Assembly (NCBI GenBank): GCA_014925825.1
Contig: JACGCK010000015.1
Span: 62,001-126,000 of the forward strand
Reading direction: 5' to 3'
Source of the DNA: Pholiota molesta
Taxonomy: Eukaryota > Basidiomycota > Agaricomycetes > Agaricales > Strophariaceae
Length of the DNA: 64,000 nt
Shown here: piece by piece, positions 45,327 through 57,010 of the stretch
How positions within the stretch are numbered: position 1 is the stretch's first letter
Layout of the letters: every line of letters starts with the position of its first letter
Position numbers and translations under genes: made by a program
Notes under the pieces: generated by a model
What the model was told of the DNA's origin: nothing
The model's database searches: none
The model's input: only the letters and a program-made list of their open reading frames with translations

Positions 45327-47221
45327 TTATTCCACGGTATACTCTGGCGGAAGCTCTAATATATTGGCTGAATTCCGTGCCCGTGATAATCGTATCCCAC
45401 TATCCGCATGCCTCACAATTCTCGAGATACGGCGATCATTAGCACTAGGTGTAGATCGAGAAATGGACATCGGCTGAGACGGTCGTGGAATATTGAGAAC
45501 TTCAGTTTGTTCTTCCGGATTCTGAGACGCAGTAGTTTCAATGGCTGGAGGGTTTACATGGCGAGGTTTTGAACCATCGATAAGTGGTGATGAACTGTTA
45601 GGCGGGTGTGAATTGGCTCCGCTCACTTCTTCGGCGGGGAGAAGTTGTGAATGAGAGTGAAGGGAAGACGTCGAAGCTTGTGCATCGGATACGCAAAGAG
45701 AAAGGGCTGACTGGGTGGCGGTAGATGGCTTGAAGAAACCGGGATCGATGAACGGATCAATGATATTTTCTAATAGGGGTGGTGTAGGTGAAATTAAAGC
45801 GAGGGGTGAGTTCGACGAAGATGTGACGGAGATTGCTGTGGAACTTTGAAGACGAGGAGGGGCTCGATTTTTAGGTTGCAAAGAAGGTGCAGTGTTTGCG
45901 ACTAAGGTCGAGCTTTCCGAACCACCGGGAAGCGCTGTCGCTGTTGTTTTCTCAACGCTATCCCTAAACGGCTCCAGTTTGATGGTCCCCGGTAAAGGAT
46001 CAGTCTCGAGAACGCTATCACCATCGGTAGTGCAAGATTTTCGACGTTTCTTGACCATAACGAGGGAAACGATTAACGCAATCATGAGCAGGGTCCCACC
46101 GATGGCTCCTCCTGCGGCAGCTCCGACGTTCATATGGTGGCTAGGCGATGCTATAAGGGAGGTACTAGTAGGTGCCGCTGTATCAGCTACCGGAGGAGCT
46201 TGTTGCACTATGAGATAGTCAAGAGTGATTGGATATCCGTTACTGTCAACGGGGTTGGTTGCTGAAATTGAAAGATTGTGCTTTCCAGCGGAAAGTGATG
46301 GGGTCTGGAGGAAGACGTTGTTGTAAGTCGTTGTATTTGATGCGTCGGGACCGACGAAAATCGCGAAACTGATCGGATTTCCTCCGTCGATGGTGTACTC
46401 CCACAATAGAGCTCCGCTTGTTTGATTCAGAAGTGATGGGTCAAGAATGGAGATGGCATATTTTGACAGACTGTACCAGGCTAGCCAAATACCTTGTAGT
46501 TGTAGGATCAGATGAATGTGAAGAAGAGAGGTGATCAAAATAATTACCAGTGAATTCAAGAAAGAAAAAATCTTCATCCTGCGTCATTTTTGCGGAACCC
46601 AGTGTTTGCCAATCCTTTGTAAACGTAAGTTGTGAGTCCGTAGAATTGATCATAAGGTATCCGGAATCGAGGCCAGAGGAGAGGGAGGAAAGGCTTGGGA
46701 GGTATTGAATGAAGTCCAGATAGAATCCCGAAGGTTCAGAAACATTCCTATGAAAAATCTGCGCACTAATGACATGTGGTCCATCCGATAGGTCGTCCTT
46801 TTCACAATAACTCTGCCACGGGAAGTGTCCGAAAGGCTGGTTTGAGGGGATGCTGACTCCGTCAACGAAGCAGGCCCAAGATGGAGGAATTACATTTGCA
46901 ACAGTGCAATTCTGTACGCAAACGGAGGAAAGTCCATGAAACATTCCATAGACAGCCACGCCAGTGCCTCAATAGAACATCAGAGCACCGTATTGGGCAT
47001 GAGCAGGGAGAGTGGGACACACCATTGAACGCAAATGAGAAGCTAGATTGTGTACCGTAATCCGTCCCTATCACGACATGCGCCGTACCCAAGAATGCAT
47101 CTTGGAGGTTGGGGAAATCGTAATCCAAAGTCGCCATCCCAGAGAGTTGGAGAGCCGTCCATCCGGTGCTGCTATACGCAATTCTGCTGTCGAAGTCATC
47201 CGCTCGTATCCATTGGGACAT
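45327..47221 (-). CDS. single-pass membrane protein of the duplicated family, copy A
   Basis: Three exons (47221-47023, 46967-46548, 46492-45327) give 594 residues. The N-terminus MSQWIRADDFDSRIAYSSTG begins a paired beta-sandwich-like extracellular part with conserved Cys residues (VCVQNC, WACFVDG, SYCEKDD) and GFYLDFIQYLPS. A second module has YTIDGGNPISFAIF and LSAGKHNLSISATN. A Ser/Thr stalk, then GGAIGGTLLMIALIVSLVMV (about 333-352) and KKRRKS, give a membrane span with a basic stop-transfer. The cytoplasmic tail of about 230 residues is low complexity and ends DSGIRLS...LPPEYTVE, with a PPxY motif. No classical signal peptide precedes MSQ; an upstream ATG at 47347 begins a hydrophobic stretch, but no splice joins it in frame. 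The function is unknown; the architecture recalls fungal surface or stress sensors. Confidence 0.82.
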
Positions 47222-47784
47222 TTCTGCCTGCGCCTATATGGTAAGCTTGGTATTCAAAATCGAGGTCGTGGTGGGAGTTGCATACATCCTGAGGAACTGC
47301 CCCGATATTAACGCGAGAAGGACTTCCGCAAGGCAATCCGCAGGCATTTTAACTTTTGGGGAGCGTGAGGGAGTACGAACAGAACGAAACAGACAAGTGA
47401 ACAGAAAGCATCAGATGCATCATATACGCTGATGTTGCCAAGGAACTAATAAGTAAGTGGCTGTGTGAATGGACATTGGCAACTATTGGCAACTTGAACT
47501 TACTTGAACCTCCTGGCAACCTCTTTGGAAATCAGGTGAGCTTGCGCAACGGGATTCCAATTCTGCAGGAAACTACAGTGACCATGGGGCTTGCGTAGAT
47601 TAATCTAATAAATCCAAAATAAATCTAATGATAAGTAATAAGTGCTACGTTTTTGTATTCCACAGCAAATCATGCCTGACGAAGCCCACAGCAAATGATG
47701 ACTGACGAAGCCAGTTCTCCGATCAGGACGGAAAACGAGATCTGAATGATATAGACACTCGTCCATCATAGGTATATTATCAAT
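47222..47784. other. intergenic flank of copy A, repeated beside copies B and C
   Basis: It contains the sequence GCGTAGATTAATCTAATAAA at about 47593, the empty form of the site where a 295-bp element is inserted beside copy B. The same flank recurs at 55635-56482 and 59061-59583. No gene is seen. Confidence 0.8.
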
Positions 47785-48977
47785 TCATTGGTTTGGATCC
47801 CATTCCGTTTCCACCTTCCTACCAACTTCGACACAATCACCCACGCTCGCACCTCCAACGCCCGCGCCAATAACTGCAAAGCGCCCTCCCCAGCCATCCT
47901 TTTCGTCTTTCAACATCGACTGCATTTCCGCAATCCTCTCGCGATGGCCTGGAAGCAGAGTTGGGATACAGTTCTTGTTTTCCCAAATACGCCAATAAAT
48001 AGGATCCGGGATATTTCCTTTCAGGGAAGGACGAAGCTGGACCTGTAGTTCGTCAAGAAGCGCACGAATGAATGGAGGGATATCGGTGCTCGATGTCGAG
48101 GATGTGTGAGGGGGTAGGGGAAGGCTTGTGTTGGGACCGCCGGTCATTAGATGCGTTCTAAGGCTGGAAGAGGAAGAGCAGATGCCACATGCGTGACTTG
48201 CAAAGGTTCTCCACCTGAATGGACGACCTAAAAGTACGTCAGAGAATAAAGGATGAAAATAAGATATTATTAACCTCGAACGAATGATCTTCCAGTGATT
48301 TGAGACTCAAGATTTCCACGTTTTTCAAGAGGCTGACGTTAGGTCTCGTTTGCAGGTGAGCTTCCAGCGCATTGGTTAATGTCTGCATCCCATCTCGAAA
48401 TGAATAAACTGAAGCGTCGCGCATCATCTCGGAAGTCTTCCCCAATTCGTATGAATCATCTGGTGGGTTATTGCCCTGCGATGCGAAGGGCCATAAGTTC
48501 TTGCGAAGAATACCTATTACCAAGCTTCCTCTTCCTCCGTTCTCAATATCCCAGAGAGAGGGAAAGCAGTGCGGACGCTAATCTTTCGCGCATCAGACGC
48601 ATATATCCCATGTAACAAGGCGCTGCCAAATATTCGCGCGAAAGTGGGGCCGAAACGTCGCGTGAGGAATGCTTCCAGACTTTTCTCTTGCAAATCTGCT
48701 CCCCGATTCCTTCGCTTGAAAGGTTCAACAAGTAGATTGCCTGCTAGGTAAAGGAGCAGTGGAGAAGCTGAAAGGGATAGACGGCTGAGCCCTCTGATTT
48801 GGAAGGTATCTGATTCGGGTATGTAAAGAAAGCGGTTTTTTGGCTGGAGCAGCTGTCTTTGGTACCATAATAACCTTGTCTTCGAGGTTCAAAAGGTTGA
48901 TCTTAACGAGATGCTCAGTGAATAGCTTGAAACAAGTTTATATCCAGCTCACCAGTTCGAGTACAGGTGAGGCCCCA
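47785..48977 (-). pseudogene. HEM14 pseudogene (array copy 1)
   Basis: It is near-identical to exons 2 and 3 of the intact gene but has three lesions. Exon 1 is absent: similarity stops at 48977, inside its end. One base is missing near 48557 (CCCAGAGAGAGGG against CCCAGAGAGTAGGG), shifting exon 2. A 268-bp deletion in exon 3 at 48148/48149 makes an immediate stop after ALERI. Other motifs, such as NPPDDSYELGKTSEMMRDAS and IYWRIWENKNCIPTLL, are intact, so decay is recent. Confidence 0.92.
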
Positions 48978-49339
48978 TGGCCATCATCGAATGACTAACG
49001 ACGACAAAGACAATTGGACATGAATCGGTGCAGGCGGTGGCACAATCTGAACCTGTCGCCAGGCAGATATTACGGCCGCACCCAGCACCTGCAACTCCCA
49101 GAGTGCGCACACAGCAGTCGTAACTTGAACATTACCGTAAATTTAGGAATGGCGAGGTCAAGAGACTCACGACCAGGCCTTACGTTGAACATTAAATCTC
49201 CGCTTCTAAGTAATATGAAGTTAGCTCCGACCTTGGCGTTGTTTCTTACTTCCTGCCTCCCAAGTCCACAACCGTGTTCAACGTCCAACATCAACGTTCA
49301 GCCTCCAACTTTGGACTATCTCGCCTCGATGACTGATAT
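48978..49339. other. boundary between array copy 1 and inserted genes
   Basis: HEM14 similarity ends at 48977, and the sequence up to the kinase-like start shows no array repeat and no gene. Confidence 0.5.
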
Positions 49340-50683
49340 ATGCGATACATAACCATGGAAGATTGGTTAATCAAACCCTGGGAAGAGCTCTGGGTTACTC
49401 ACCAGCCATATTTGCTGAAACGTGGATATAAACTGCCGGACAGATATTCTCCCAACTGGATACCTTCCTGGAAGACTGGCAAGCGGAAAGGAGACCCGTT
49501 GGGTTGTCCTGACTCCTCTTGCATGAGAGTGAGTCGCGTTATACCACTGCGCCTTGATCGCCAGTCAACTGTTCTTTGTTGTCAGCCAGGCGGCGTGCTG
49601 GATGCTATCCGGGTCACTGATGGTACCAAAGTCGTGTTAAAGCTGGCGAGGACCGACAGAGATATTCCCATTTTAGAATATTTGAATTCTCCGGATTTAT
49701 TGGCCGATCCACGCAATCACACATTCCCACTTCTTGAGAAGATATCGGTCCCTGACAGAGAAGACGTGGTCTGGATTGTTATGCCACTCCTTCTTCTTGC
49801 CCAGGACAGCTGCCACCCCTTTCGTTATATCAGTGAAGTAGTGGAATACACTGAACAATTTCTCGAAGTGAGCAATCTTCATTTCAAAAAATAAAGCGGA
49901 ATGTTACCTTTATTCGTGCATGTTCGACAGGGTTTGGAATTCATGCACGAACATGGCATAGCACATAGGTTTGTCTGAATACAGCTATTGTGATTGTATT
50001 ACTCATATCTGACTGCGGAAATTCTAAGAGATGCATGCACCTATAACTTGATGGTTGATTCGACAAAGCTAGTACCGAACGGCGATTTCAGTTTCGCCAG
50101 ACCCTATAAAAAGGAAGACTGGAGCACCTTCGTGAAATCAGTCGAACGCCGGTCTGTGGCACCATTAAAGTATTACTTCATCGATTTTGAAACGTCCCGC
50201 CAATATTCCCTGGACGAAAAGAATCCTCTCTGTCTCGGAAGGTTTGGCCAAGTACGCAACGTGCCAGAAATGTCCGAAATGGTGCCGTATAACCCATTCA
50301 AGCTGGATGTGTATCAACTAGGATCGGCGTTCGAACCTATGTTCGAGGTAAGCATTGGCATCTACTGCCCTATCGTCAAAATCAACAACTTTTTATCTCC
50401 TGATTAGGAGTACGATGGCCTCGAGTTTTTGAAGCCACTGTACGAAGCTATGACGTGTGCAGATCCTGACGGACGGCCAACCGCAGCTGAAGCACACAAA
50501 TTGTTCCAGAATATTGTATCTTCATTTTCTGAGGCTGATATGTCTCGACGACTTTGGAGCCCGGACACACCACTGAAGGTCCGGCAAAGATATGAGTTCC
50601 ACAAATCTAGGAAACCATTTGCTACTAAATTATTACACTTTTTCCGTCCGAGAAGCCTGACTATCCTCAAATTTATCGACTGA
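49340..50683 (+). CDS. protein kinase-like protein (agaricomycete expanded family)
   Basis: Four exons (49340-49867, 49931-49968, 50029-50347, 50408-50683) give 386 residues; a second in-frame ATG at 49355 is equally possible. The lead WEELWVTHQPYLLKRGYKLP is typical of small mushroom kinase-like proteins. GTKVVLKLARTD gives the ATP-anchoring Lys, and FMHEHGIAHRDACTYNLMVD the catalytic HRD-to-Asn segment. YYFIDFETSRQY stands where DFG belongs, with Glu in place of Gly. DVYQLGSAFEP is followed by the C-lobe PDGRPTAAEA. Such members may be weak or inactive kinases; activity cannot be judged from sequence. It lies inside the HEM14/membrane-protein array but is unrelated to it. Confidence 0.8.
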
Positions 50684-51229
50684 ACTCCGGACTTTCAATA
50701 CCCAATGATGTTGATGTATACATGTAATATTTAAACAGTGACTAGCGACTGTTGTACTTACCTTTTTCTTGAAGTCTGACGCTCTTTTGCCCTTCAATGT
50801 TAAACTGGCCTATGCTTCCTGATTTTCCTAGTTCCTGGTGGAGTAGGCCAGTCAGACCTACTTTAGGATGCGTGGGCTGGCAGGGCTCGGATAACGCGTC
50901 GAGCGCGCTGTGCGGACAGGCTGCGCACGCGATGGCAAGAGCCAAGAGGGATGGATTCGTTCTGCGTGACCGCGAGTGTCTACATACAGACAGGAAGCTG
51001 TGCTACTACTACACTGGCTGTTTTTGTTTGACTTCCTTTCTATGGTGTTTAGTGTTCGTAAGGCATAATAGACCCTGGTAAGAATGCTAAAGCCAACGGT
51101 AATTTTGAAGCGTTTGAAGTGGGATTCGTTTTACAGGTAGATATGACAAAAATAAATATATCTTCTTGCAGTCAATATTTCGAACCTTCACAGTCCAACG
51201 CTGACGCTCAATGTTTGAATTACACAGGT
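50684..51229. other. intergenic, no gene seen
   Basis: Short open frames only, with a Cys-rich plus-strand frame at 50797-51081 that matches nothing. Confidence 0.45.
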
Positions 51230-52086
51230 TTACAGAACGCTGTGCTCATTCTCCTCTGAAATGATCTCGGAGTCTTCTAAGATCGCGTTTGAAAAGTTAC
51301 TCAGCTGTCCGAACGAATTCAAGTGGTTATGTCTGTCGGTGGAGGAGTCATCAGATAAGCCAACATCTTTCAACGACCCGTAAATATGTTTGTACCCTCG
51401 TGGCTGACCAGCTGCATCCCAAGATGGCGAAGCCGTGTACCTTGAGGAGCTTTGAAAATCAATGAAGATCAATGAAAGATTCAACACTGGCATCATACAT
51501 AGTAGAAGATGTACGTACCTTGCAACAGTTGGCTCATTGTATATACCATATGGCCCTACGATCCCCCTTGACGATGAGCCACGATATCTAGCCCATATAA
51601 TGAGTAGATATACGCATATTTTAGAAAATTATGAATACCTTGGTGGCGGAGGAAGAGCAGCTAGCACTGGTTGTGGAGTGGGTTCACGCATGTATGACGG
51701 TTCGGTTACACTAACCTCTGAGAGCGATAGTGATGAACCTTCCCTCATACTCCCATTATCATGATTAAAGGCGGGCGAACGAGTATATCGTTCTTTTATT
51801 TTATGCCCCATATAATAGGCCGGTTTCTCCGCCAATCTCGCGTCTCGGGCCTCTTGCTCTTCAGTAGATGATGTTCCTGCAGCGGCCATCTCTTCCGACT
51901 TGGTCTGAAAGAAGAAGTAGAGGGGATTCTATTGTCAATATTAGTGATCATGGATGGACTCTGAACTCGTACCTGATATTGTTTATGGGCCTTCACTACG
52001 CTACGGTCGAGTTTCTTGATGTCATCAGTGCTCGGCTTTCTTGGAAAAGTAAAATAATAAGGCAAGATATCCAGAGAATTTTCCAT
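51230..52086 (-). CDS. unknown fungal protein, 5' end uncertain
   Basis: Four exons (52086-51973, 51904-51639, 51587-51519, 51440-51230) give 219 residues from the ATG of MENSLDILPYYFTFPRKPST. Later parts include EARDARLAEKPAYYMGHKIK, a Ser-rich stretch, GGGGR-free PPPRYRGSSSRGIVGPYGIY, and a polar C-terminus. The frame is consistent through three consensus introns, supporting a real gene. The open frame extends upstream of this ATG, so a further 5' exon is likely; the small frame at 52165-52323 is a candidate. No domain is recognised. Confidence 0.55.
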
Positions 52087-52164
52087 CACAGAAACATCTT
52101 TAGTATACCGAGTGCAGAGGTTATTTGTAGTCAGGAATCGTTATTCAAAGCGAAAGTGGCAAGC

Positions 52165-52323
52165 TTATGGGTCTAATTCTCGGAGGCCATGATCACGCGC
52201 AGCCAAGATTGGGTCTGTTTCGACCTCACCCAGCTTCTTAGAGAGGTCTTTCTTGATTCTTCCTACCTCGGATTTCTTCTTGGAACGCTTATACGTTTCT
52301 TCGTCGTGGACTGATTCCGACAT
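52165..52323 (-). other. small open frame, possible first exon of the gene at 51230
   Basis: MSESVHDEETYKRSKKKSEV and more charged residues (52 codons) precede a stop. A GT after the codons for LAA could join it to an AG before GTTTCTGTGATGG (intron of about 100 nt), but that donor is poor. It could also be a separate short gene. Lys-rich, with no domain. Confidence 0.35.
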
Positions 52324-53094
52324 TGGAAGAACGAGTTATGGTGGGACAGAAGTAGCAAGGTCAGGATGGGGCATCCTCCTTCGAGATTCAGCCTATTTAA
52401 GCTCAGGAAAAGTTAGTCCGTGAAGTTGGCCATTTTTCTTCTTGGACATCCGAAGCTTCGATGTACGCTTGGAAACTGGCCATTCGAAATTTCGGATAAA
52501 ACAATGGACGTATAATTTTGGAACATCATTCAATTCAGTTATTGTGTTTTAGCCTTGCGGTTCTTGCTTTTTTGGCAATCAAGGCGGAAGGCGGAGCGTA
52601 GGGCCGATTTTACAAAGAGGAATGCCAAAGAAGGAAATGTGTGAGTGGCACAAATTCACACGAAGCAAGCATTGTCCTTGATGCATTGATGACTCAGGCA
52701 AGACTTGAGCTTGAGTGACTGACCAGGAGAATTTCTCACCGTGCAAAAAAAAAGCACAGTTTGAAAGAAGAGCTGAAAAATATCGGGTGGCAATCATCGA
52801 CATCCACGGGAGATCACAATGAATGCCCAAGTATTTCCAAAGGAACGGGTGTCCAAACTGATAAGTTTAATAATAAAAAAACTCTGGTTAAAGTCCCAAA
52901 TTTATGGGATGTCAAAGCAGCGTATCTAAACTTCTCAGGAATATTTGCGATAGGTTACCGAGACCTTCCACCGGGCACCAACTAGCTGCTCAGGATCTTC
53001 ACGTATCATTGCTTCTGCCAGTGGCTTTAGAAATTCGAGGCTGTCATATTATTTTGAATACGGTAAAGCAATGATAAAGATAGCACTATAAGAA
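52324..53094. other. intergenic, no gene seen
   Basis: AT-rich sequence with short open frames and a poly-A tract at 52745. Nothing identified. Confidence 0.45.
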
Positions 53095-53265
53095 ATGCAG
53101 AGGCGTACATGTCAATCGTATCCCGCTATCCGCGTTTCGAGAAAGAGGGATCGCTGAAAACGGATGTGGATTGAGAAATAAAGACCTGCTTGGATGGTCG
53201 TGGAGTCGTGGAGCAATTGTGGGTTTCAGTTTTCTCTTCCGAATTATGGGGCTCAATAATTTCAG
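53095..53265 (-). pseudogene. relic of a membrane-protein tail
   Basis: The minus strand encodes pieces such as EEKTETHNCSTTPRPSKQVF, ISQSTSVFS and NADSGIRL, aligning with EEQTEVLNIPRPSQPMSISR and HADSGIRLS of the tails of copies A-C. The frame is disrupted and the extracellular part is missing. It marks a further, lost array unit. Confidence 0.75.
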
Positions 53266-53285
53266 GGAATTCGATGATGTAGAAA

Positions 53286-53690
53286 AGCCATCGCCCATCG
53301 TATGTACACCAATTCACTGGGATCCCATTTTCATGCCGCCTTCCTACCCGCCTCGACACATTGATCATCCACGCTCATTCCTCCAACGCCCGCACTAATA
53401 ATTGCAAGCTGTCCTTTCCAGTCGGCCTCTTCAGTCTTCGATAGCGACTACAGTTCCGCAATCCTCTCGAGATGGGCTCGAAGCAGCATCGGTTCGTTTC
53501 CCAGATGCACCAATAAACAGGATCAGGAAGATTTTCTTTCGGAGGCATTGAGTTGACCCTGTATTCGTCAGAGGGAATGTAGGGATATCGGTGCTCAATG
53601 TCGAGGGGGTACGAACTTGAAGGGAGGGGAAGGCTTTTATAGGGTCGGCAAGCTCGGCGACGGGGGGACTTCGTGAAGTGGTCGTCGGTA
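53286..53690 (-). pseudogene. decayed HEM14 3'-end fragment (array copy 2)
   Basis: Similar to 44945-45265 and to HEM14 exon 3 (TCCGCAATCCTCTCGAGATG, ACCAATAAACAGGATCAGGA). It is frame-broken and fused at its left edge to the membrane-protein tail relic and at its right to the 3' flank of copy B. Confidence 0.8.
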
Positions 53691-53709
53691 CGGGCTGCGA
53701 TCCATCAGA

Positions 53710-55634
53710 TTATTCCACGGTATACTCTGGCGGAAGCTCTAGTATATTTGCAGAATTCCGTGCCCGTGATAATCGTATCCCACTATCCGCATGCCTCACA
53801 CTTCTTGAGATACGGCGATCATCAGCACTAGGTGTAGATCGAGAAATGGACATCGGCGGAGACGGTCGTGGAATATTGAGAACTTCAGTTTGTTCTTCCG
53901 GATTCTGGGACGCAGTAGTTTCAATGGCTGGAGGGTTTACATGACGAGGTTTTGAACCATCGGTAAGTGGCGATGAACTGATAGGCGGGTGTGAATTGGC
54001 TCTGCTCACTTCTTCGGCGGGGAGAAGTTGTGAATGGGAGTGAAGGGAAGACGTCGAAGCTTGTGCATCGGATACGCAAAGAGAAAGGGCTGACTGGGTT
54101 GCGCTAGATGGCTTGAAGAAACCTGGGTCGGTGAACGGATCAATGATATTTTCTAATAGGGGTGGTGTGGGTGAAATTAAAGGGAGGGGTGAGTTCGACG
54201 AAGATGTGACGGAAATTGCTGTGGAACTGTGAAGACGAGGAGGGGCTCGATTTTTGGGTTGCAAAGAAGGTGCAGTCCTTGCGATTAAGGTCGAGCTGTC
54301 CGAACCACCAGGAAGCGCTGTCGCAGTTGTTTTCTCAACGCTATCCCTAAACGGCTCCAGCTTGATGGTCCCCGGTAAAGGATCAGTCTCGAGAACGCTA
54401 TCACCATCGGTAGTGCAAGATTTTCGACGTTTCTTGACCATAACGAGGGAAATGATTAACGCAATTATGAGCAGGGTTCCGCCGATGGCTCCTCCTGCAA
54501 CAGCTCCGACGTTCATATGGTGGCTATGAGTCGGATTATTGACTTGAGTTGCAAGCGGCGATGTCAGAGGGGAGGTACTAGTAGGTGCCGCTGTATCAGC
54601 TACCGGAGGAGCTTGTTGCACTATGAGATAGTCAAGAGTGATTGGATATCCATTACTGTCAACGGGGTTGGTTGCTGTAATTGAAAGATTGTGCTTTCCA
54701 GCGGAAAGTGATGGGGTCTGGAGGAAGACGTTGTTGTAAGTCGTTGTATTTGATGCGTCGGGACCGACGAAAATCGCGAAACTGATCGGATTTCCTCCGT
54801 CGATGGTGTACTCCCACAATAGAGCTCCGCTTGTTTGATTCAGAAGTGATGGGTCAAGAACGGAGATGGCATATTTTGACAGACTGTACCAGGCTAGCCA
54901 AATACCTTGTAGTTGTAGGATCAGATGAATGTGAAGAAGAGAGGTGATCAAAATAATTACCAGTGAATTCAAGAAAGAAAAAATCTTCATCCTGCGTCAT
55001 TTTTGCGGAACCCAGTGTTTGCCAATCCTTTGCAAACGTAAGTTGTGAGTCCGTAGAATTGATCATAAGGTATCCGGAATCGAGGCCAGAGGAAAGGGAG
55101 GAAAGGCTTGGGAGGTATTGAATGAAGTCCAGATAGAATCCCGAAGGTTCAGAAACATTCCTATGAAAAATTTGCGCACTAATGACATGTGGTCCATCCG
55201 ATAGATCGTCCTTTTCACAATAACTCTGCCACGGGAAGTGTCCGAAAGGCTGGTTTGAGGGGATGCTGACTCCGTCAACGAAGCAGGCCCAAGATGGAGG
55301 AATTACATTTGCAACAGTGCAATTCTGTACGCAAACGGAGGAAAGTCCATGAAACATTCCATAGACAGCCACGCCAGTGCCTCAATAGAACATCAGAGCA
55401 CCGTATTGGGCATGAGCAGGGAGAGTGGGACACACCATTGAACGCAAATGAGAAGCTAGATTGTGTACCGTAATCCGTCCCTACTACGACATGCGCCGTA
55501 CCCAAGAATGCATCTTGGAGGTTGGGGAAATCGTAATCCAAAGTCGCCATCCCAGAGAGTTGGAGAGCCGTCCATCCGGTGCTGCTATACGCAATTCTGC
55601 TGTTGAAGTCATCCGCTCGTATCCATTGGGACAT
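53710..55634 (-). CDS. single-pass membrane protein of the duplicated family, copy B
   Basis: Three exons (55634-55436, 55380-54961, 54905-53710) give 604 residues, with the same intron positions as copy A and only scattered base changes over coding and flanking DNA. One difference is a longer Ser/Thr/Pro stalk (SPLTSPLATQVNNPTHS) before the membrane span. The tail ends DSGIRLS...LPPEYTVE. The near-identity of A and B, including introns and promoter, points to recent duplication or gene conversion. Function unknown, as for copy A. Confidence 0.83.
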
Positions 55635-56005
55635 TTCTGCCTGCGCCTATATGGTAAGCTTGGTATTCAAAATCGAGGTCGTGGTGGGAGTTGCATACAT
55701 CCTGAGGAACTGCCCCGATATTAACGCGAGAAGGACTTCCGCAAGGCAATCCGCAGGCATTTTAACTTTTGGGGAGCGTGAGGGAGTACGAACAGAACGA
55801 AACAGACAAGTGAACAGAAAGCATCAGATGCATCATATACGCTGATGTTGCCAAGGAACTAATAAGTAAGTGGCTGTGTGAATGGACATTGGCAACTATT
55901 GGCAACTTGAACCTCCTGGCAACCTCTTTGGAAATCAGGTGAGCTTGCGCAACGGGATTCCAATTCTGCAGGAAACTACAGTGACCATGGGGCTTGCGTA
56001 GATTA

Positions 56006-56300
56006 CTGTACTATTACGACCGCTTGTTCACGTCACGCATCACGGAGGCTCGTGAACTGAACAAATACGCAATTCGTCACGCATCACGGGCAGGAGTGAA
56101 CACCTCATAAAATCCGGCTTCTTACCGGGCCGCTTATTAAAAAATTTTGCTGCCAAAATTGGCCAAAATTCAACCAAAATTGTGCCGAAATGAACAATTT
56201 TTTGTTCACATCACGCGTCATGGTGATGTCTGAACCTTTGCCCAGTGAACTTTGGGCATCACGCATCACAGGGCGTGAACGATTGGTCGTAATAGTACAG
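56006..56300. mobile_element. 295-bp terminal-inverted-repeat element with TA target duplication (MITE-like)
   Basis: It starts CTGTACTATTACGACC and ends with the exact reverse complement (GGTCGTAATAGTACAG), a 16-bp perfect repeat, with further weaker pairing (TTGTTCACG against TCGTTCACG) inside. It is flanked by TA at 56004-56005 and 56301-56302. The matching flanks of copies A (about 47600) and C (about 59439) read GATTAATC with no insert, so the ends and the TA duplication are proven by comparison within the window. It holds no gene. TA duplication and small size suggest a nonautonomous Tc1/mariner-type element, by inference. Internal TCACGCATCAC motifs repeat in both orientations. Confidence 0.93.
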
Positions 56301-56482
56301 TAATCTAATAAATCCAAAATAAATCTAATGATAAGTAATAAGTGCTACGTTTTTGTATTCCACAGCAAATCATGCCTGACGAAGCCCACAGCAAATGACG
56401 ACTGACGAAGCCAGTTCTCCGATCAGGACGGAAAGCGAGATCTGAATGATATAGACGCTCGTCCATCATAGGTATTATCAAT

Positions 56483-57010
56483 TCATTGGTTTGGATCCCA
56501 TTCCGCTGCCACCTTCCTACCAGCTTCGACACAATCACCCACGCTCACACCCCCAACGCCCGCACCAATAACTGCAAGGCGCCCTCCCCAGCCATCCTTT
56601 TCGTCCTTCAACATCGACTGCATTTCCGTAATCCTCTCGCGATGGCCTGGAAGCAGCGTTGGGATACAGCTCTTGTTTTCCCAAATACGCCAATAAATAG
56701 GATCCGGGATATTTCCCTTCAAGGAGGCACGCAGCTGGACATCCCATGTAACAAGGCGCTGCTAAATATTCGCGCGCAGGTGGGGCCGAAACGTCGCGTG
56801 AGGAATGCTTCCAGACTTTCGTCTTTAAATCTGCTCCCCGATTCCTTCGCTTGAAAGGTTCAACAAGTAGGTTGCCTGCTAGGTAAAGGAGCAGTGGAGA
56901 AGCTGAAAGGGATAGACGGCTGAGCTGATTTGGAAGGTATCTGATTGACCCTGTATTCGTCAAGAACCGCACGAAGGAACGGAGGGATATTGGTGCTCAA
57001 TGTCGAGGGG
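56483..57010 (-). pseudogene. rearranged HEM14 pseudogene (array copy 3)
   Basis: The last part of HEM14 exon 3 (about 56483-56738, IYWRIWENKSCIPTLL to EWDPNQ) is fused directly to an inverted-order-free piece of exon 2 (about 56740-56945, including RRNRGADLK), then to fragments like those at 53.3 kb. Intermediate sequence is missing and the frame is broken. Confidence 0.85.

Noticed and set aside
47238..47347. An upstream exon MPADCLAEVLLALISGQFL as a signal peptide for copy A
   Set aside because: Its only good donor leaves a reading phase that does not match the acceptors before MSQWIR, and paralog D starts directly at the equivalent position.
49340..53095. Possibility that the inserted kinase and unknown genes form a selfish or toxin-antidote pair driving the duplication
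   Set aside because: Nothing in either sequence (no secretion signal, toxin fold or known killer motif) supports it, and position alone is not evidence.
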